Assembly (NCBI GenBank): GCA_036744795.1
Contig: DAIOHK010000009.1
Coordinates: 18,160 to 82,159, forward strand
Source of the DNA: UBA5486 sp036744795
Lineage (GTDB): Bacteria > Bacillota > UBA4882 > UBA10575
Direction: 5' to 3'
DNA length: 64,000 nt
The notes under the pieces are model-generated. The model was not told the origin of the DNA and ran no database searches. It saw only the letters and a program-made list of their open reading frames with translations. Position numbers and translations under genes: made by a program. How positions within the stretch are numbered: the stretch's first letter is position 1; each line of letters opens with the position of its first letter. This document shows positions 61,114-64,000 of this stretch, piece by piece.

Positions 61114-62016
61114 ATGTCAAAAAAACTTTTACATCGGGGAGGAGTACTTACCCTTATATGTTTACTCTTATTAATGGCTTTAATTCCTATTAGTGCTGAG
61201 AACTACCCGTTGATAGTAACAGATCAGTTTAACCGCCCTATTACAATTAAAAGCCGGCCGGAGCGGATTATTTCCGGTTCACCAGGAAACACCGAGATCT
61301 TGTTTGCTTTAGGATTAGAAGATCGGGTTGTTGGAGTAACTGATTGGTGTGATTTTCCTCAGGAAGCTTTGGGCAAACCAAAGATCGGTAATATTGCCCC
61401 GCTTAATATTGAAAGAGTGGTATCTCTTCGTCCCGATTTAGTGCTGGCTTGTAATTTAAATGGTAAAGATCCAGTGGAGAAACTTACCGAACTTGGCCTT
61501 CCTGTTGTGGCTCTGAATCCAATGTCGCTACAGGATATTATTGAGGCTGTAAGACTAGTCGGGCTGGTAACTGGAGAAGAGAAAGGGGCAGAGAAACTGG
61601 CGGAAAAATTAGAAGAGACCATAAAAAGGGTGGATAAAAGCCAAACGTTTACAAAGGAGCGGTTAAAGGTCTTTATCGCCATTGGTAATGATTTAAACAG
61701 CCTCTGGACAGCAGGTTCCGGTTCTTTCCTTGATGAAACCGTTAATCTATTAGGCGGGATTAATATTGCCGGTGGCTTAGGCTTTACCTGGGGACAGGTG
61801 AGTTTGGAATATATTTTAAAGATGGATCCCGATATAATTCTGACCGAGCTTGAGCCTGAAATCTTCTTTAAAGATTCGTTTTTCAGTCAAATTACCGCTG
61901 CACGTAAAAAGCAGATTTACCAAATAGATGTTAATACTTTCTCCCGACCGGGACCGCGTTTAATTGAAGCAGTAAATGATTTGGCTTTATTAATGGAAAA
62001 AGAATTTGGGGATTGA
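61114..62016 (+). CDS. btuF: cobalamin ABC transporter substrate-binding protein
   Basis: A 300 aa periplasmic-type binding protein of the BtuF/FepB (helical backbone) class. Signal peptide: VLTLICLLLLMALIPISA. Core motifs: DQFNRPITIKSRPERIIS, NTEILFALGLEDRVVGVTDW and NINIAGGLGF-like segment near residue 210. There is no lipobox, which is unusual. Under the B12 riboswitch, so cobalamin or cobinamide is the expected ligand rather than a siderophore. The btuC gene follows within 8 bp. Confidence 0.9.
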   Translation: MSKKLLHRGGVLTLICLLLLMALIPISAENYPLIVTDQFNRPITIKSRPERIISGSPGNTEILFALGLEDRVVGVTDWCDFPQEALGKPKIGNIAPLNIERVVSLRPDLVLACNLNGKDPVEKLTELGLPVVALNPMSLQDIIEAVRLVGLVTGEEKGAEKLAEKLEETIKRVDKSQTFTKERLKVFIAIGNDLNSLWTAGSGSFLDETVNLLGGINIAGGLGFTWGQVSLEYILKMDPDIILTELEPEIFFKDSFFSQITAARKKQIYQIDVNTFSRPGPRLIEAVNDLALLMEKEFGD

Positions 62017-62023
62017 ACAGAAG

Positions 62024-63088
62024 ATGAGGGGAAAAAGAGTCAAACAACAAAACAAAGATTCTAGTAGGAAAATTACCCTTTTAGTCTGCTTACTGATATC
62101 TTTAGGTGGATTAATCTTTTTTACCCTTACAATTGGTAGTGCCAAACTAGGATTATCTGAGGTAATGTGCGTTATTGCTGCTAAGATCCCGGTAGTAGGA
62201 CGACATTTTTACGAAAATATTGATCCGATTGATCAAAAGATTGTTCTTGAGATCCGCCTGCCCCGGATTATCCTGGCTGTAATTGTTGGTTCAGCACTTT
62301 CAGTAACAGGAGTAATTTTTCAAGGACTATTCAGAAACCCGATGGCCGATCCATATGTGTTGGGAACTTCATCCGGAGCAGCTCTTGGTGCAACCTTCGC
62401 AGTAATTGTAAACTCGAGATTTACTTTTTTGGGTTTAAGTTCCCGTCCGATTTTTGCTTTTGTTGGAGCTATTTTCGCTACTATCCTAGTATATAATATT
62501 GCCCGGGTGGGGGAAAAGCCTTCTATAACCGTATTAATTCTGTCCGGTATTGCAGTCAGTGCTTTTCTTTCTGCAATTACTTCACTTTTATTATTCTTCC
62601 GCCAGGAAGAAATGGGGAGGATTATCTTCTGGATGATGGGCGGCTTTTCTTATTGCCGCTGGTCGGAGGTGAAAATGATTCTCCCTTATCTAATAATTGG
62701 TTTACTGTATACGGGCAGATTTTCAAGGGAACTTAATCTTTTGTTACTAGGGGAGGAAAAAGCACATCAACTAGGACTGGAGGTAGGAAAACTCCAAAAA
62801 CGGTTAATCTTTGCGGCTGCTTTTTTAGTGGCTGCGGCGGTTAGTGTTAGTGGAGTAATCGGCTTTGTTGGACTGGTAGTTCCTCATATAATCAGACTGC
62901 TTATTGGGCCGGATCACCGGTTTCTATTGCCGGTTTCAGCAGTAGCAGGCGGGGTTTTTCTTTTAATTGCAGATACTTTAGCCCGTATTATTATCTCACC
63001 GGCGGAGCTTCCCGTGGGGGTCTTAACTTCCTTTGTTGGTGGGTTATTCTTTATTTACCTGCTCAGAAAAAGTAAAAAGGCTGGTTAA
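62024..63088 (+). CDS. btuC: cobalamin ABC transporter permease
   Basis: A FecCD-family permease of about 354 aa with roughly ten helices. Landmarks: LEIRLPRIILAVIVGSALSV, GLFRNPMADPYVLGTSSGAA and GFVGLVVPHIIRLLIGPDHR, all family signatures. The frame opens at TTG 62006 inside btuF, but GGGGA upstream fits ATG 62024 moderately well. Directly between btuF and btuD, completing the importer. Confidence 0.9.
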   Translation: MRGKRVKQQNKDSSRKITLLVCLLISLGGLIFFTLTIGSAKLGLSEVMCVIAAKIPVVGRHFYENIDPIDQKIVLEIRLPRIILAVIVGSALSVTGVIFQGLFRNPMADPYVLGTSSGAALGATFAVIVNSRFTFLGLSSRPIFAFVGAIFATILVYNIARVGEKPSITVLILSGIAVSAFLSAITSLLLFFRQEEMGRIIFWMMGGFSYCRWSEVKMILPYLIIGLLYTGRFSRELNLLLLGEEKAHQLGLEVGKLQKRLIFAAAFLVAAAVSVSGVIGFVGLVVPHIIRLLIGPDHRFLLPVSAVAGGVFLLIADTLARIIISPAELPVGVLTSFVGGLFFIYLLRKSKKAG

Positions 63089-63103
63089 AAAGAGGTGGTT
63101 GGA

Positions 63104-63901
63104 ATGGGTGATCATAAGCAAAGCATTGAGATTGAGATCCAAAGGCTTTCTGTTAAATATTACAAAGAAACTATTCTTTCTAATTTAAATTTAGAAGTTG
63201 CCAAGGGGAGTTTTACCGGAATAATCGGTCCTAATGGATCGGGGAAGACGACTCTTTTAAAGTGTATTAGTAAAGAGCTTTCTCCGGTCTCCGGGCGGAT
63301 TCTGATAGCCGGGGAAGAATTATCTACGATCAGCACCAGAGAATTGGCTGGTTTTATGGGGGTGGTTCCACAGAAATGGGAGGCTAATTTCCCCTTTACC
63401 GCCAGTGAAGTAGTGATGATGGGACGTTTTCCTCATCTCAAGCGTTTTGCTAAAGAGAGCGAGTATGATCGGATGGTTGTTCGGGAAGCGATGATCCAAG
63501 CTAATATTTTATCGCTGGCCGAAAGGCCGATTACTGAAATGAGTGGGGGAGAACTTCAGCGGGTAATTATTGCTCAGGCTCTGGCCCAGTCACCCCAGAT
63601 TCTCTTATTAGATGAACCTACCTCCCACCTTGATATCAACCATTCCCTTGAAATCTGCGAATTATTAAAGAATTTAGTTATAACTAAGGGTTTAACAGTG
63701 GTAGCTGTTTTGCATGATCTGAATTTAGCTTCGCGGTATTGCGAAACACTGGTTCTACTTAAAGGTGGCCGGGTATATGCCAAGGGTGCTCCGGAAGAAG
63801 TGCTTACCCCGGAAAACCTAGAAGCAGTCTTTGGGGTGAAAGTGCGGATCCAACAAGAAATTTTAACTGGAAAGCCGCATATCTTCTTTTTTCCAAAGTA
63901 G
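63104..63901 (+). CDS. btuD: cobalamin ABC transporter ATP-binding protein
   Basis: A 265 aa ABC ATPase: Walker A GPNGSGKTT, Q-loop VVPQKWE, signature MSGGELQR, Walker B ILLLDEPTSHLD and switch His in VLHDLNLASRYC. AGAGGTGG is spaced for ATG 63104; GTG 63095 lies inside that site. Closes the btuFCD operon. Its TAG stop overlaps the first base of a hairpin-repeat fragment. Confidence 0.93.
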   Translation: MGDHKQSIEIEIQRLSVKYYKETILSNLNLEVAKGSFTGIIGPNGSGKTTLLKCISKELSPVSGRILIAGEELSTISTRELAGFMGVVPQKWEANFPFTASEVVMMGRFPHLKRFAKESEYDRMVVREAMIQANILSLAERPITEMSGGELQRVIIAQALAQSPQILLLDEPTSHLDINHSLEICELLKNLVITKGLTVVAVLHDLNLASRYCETLVLLKGGRVYAKGAPEEVLTPENLEAVFGVKVRIQQEILTGKPHIFFFPK

Positions 63902-63957
63902 TCGCTCATACTAGCTGCCGCCCGTACATTCTCATCAATTCGTCGGGTTCATTGTAT
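63900..63957 (+). repeat. dispersed tandem-hairpin repeat, fragment C (after btuD)
   Basis: AGTCGCTCATACTAGCTGCC and the following CGCCCGTACA match the 5' arm of unit 3 of copy B (34058-34087) closely. A possible 3' arm remnant is CGTCGGGTTCATTG. Only a single degraded unit is seen before the window ends. As with copies A and B it sits directly 3' of a + strand gene. Confidence 0.6.
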
Positions 63958-64000
63958 AATTAATTGCCCAGATCTAAAAAAATAGATGACTCACGTCAAT

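Noticed and set aside
61114..63901. btuFCD as a siderophore or heme importer
   Set aside because: Sequence families overlap, but the B12 riboswitch directly upstream makes cobalamin the far better ligand.

Overview
This is a 64 kb, clearly AT-rich chromosomal segment from an anaerobic, endospore-forming Bacillota, most likely a Clostridia-like or Limnochordia-like lineage. The support is the gene content: formate-tetrahydrofolate ligase with FolD, pyruvate phosphate dikinase, SpoIIM, an AgrBD peptide system, S-box and B12 riboswitches, G-rich Shine-Dalgarno sites and frequent TTG/GTG starts. Species cannot be fixed from sequence reading alone. No rRNA, tRNA, phage, transposase or CRISPR array was recognised.

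Region 1 (1-28.4 kb, nearly all + strand) is a conserved housekeeping block: murI; fhs-folD; DegV; plsY; ppdK; a DUF3866-Nudix-spoIIM-xerD group; rbgA; a convergent flippase-like membrane protein; a TldD/TldE protease pair; a small protein before accD-accA-pfkA; S-box-controlled metK; rpmE-yqhQ-prfA-prmC; a Trk/Ktr potassium uptake pair; and a HypB-like GTPase that lacks the usual nickel ligands.

Region 2 (28.5-51.8 kb) is accessory. After a CDF metal exporter on the minus strand and an AraC regulator comes a large sugar-import locus. It has a very large substrate-binding protein with N-terminal beta-sandwich-like modules, two permease pairs, a second binding protein, and three envelope proteins (NHL-TPR, Yip1-like, DUF5696). 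No ABC ATPase is present, so a shared MsmX/UgpC-type ATPase elsewhere is presumed. Next come an SGNH esterase, a GH3 enzyme, an IolB/KduI-like isomerase, a lipoprotein PL6 lyase and two tandem PF05426 (alginate lyase family) proteins. Together they suggest capture and breakdown of an acetylated uronate-containing polysaccharide.

Region 3 (51.8-54.4 kb) is an agr-type quorum-sensing cassette: agrB, a 39-codon agrD, and a membrane AgrC-like protein that has lost the phospho-accepting histidine and normal ATPase boxes. No agrA lies nearby. Near-identical terminator cores bracket the cassette.

Region 4 (54.4-64 kb) holds an unusually long, divergent glutamine synthetase family protein, a polyol/uronate dehydrogenase, a minus-strand NlpC/P60 hydrolase, a 1.1 kb gene-poor stretch, a quinate-dehydrogenase-like protein, and a B12-riboswitch-controlled btuF-btuC-btuD importer.

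Two dispersed repeat families stand out. One is a tandem hairpin repeat with compensatory stem changes (after pfkA, after the large binding protein, and after btuD). The other is an AT-rich, MITE-like inverted-repeat family with AATTGCATAATT-type ends. Start codons below were moved from the longest reading frame wherever a Shine-Dalgarno site argued for it.
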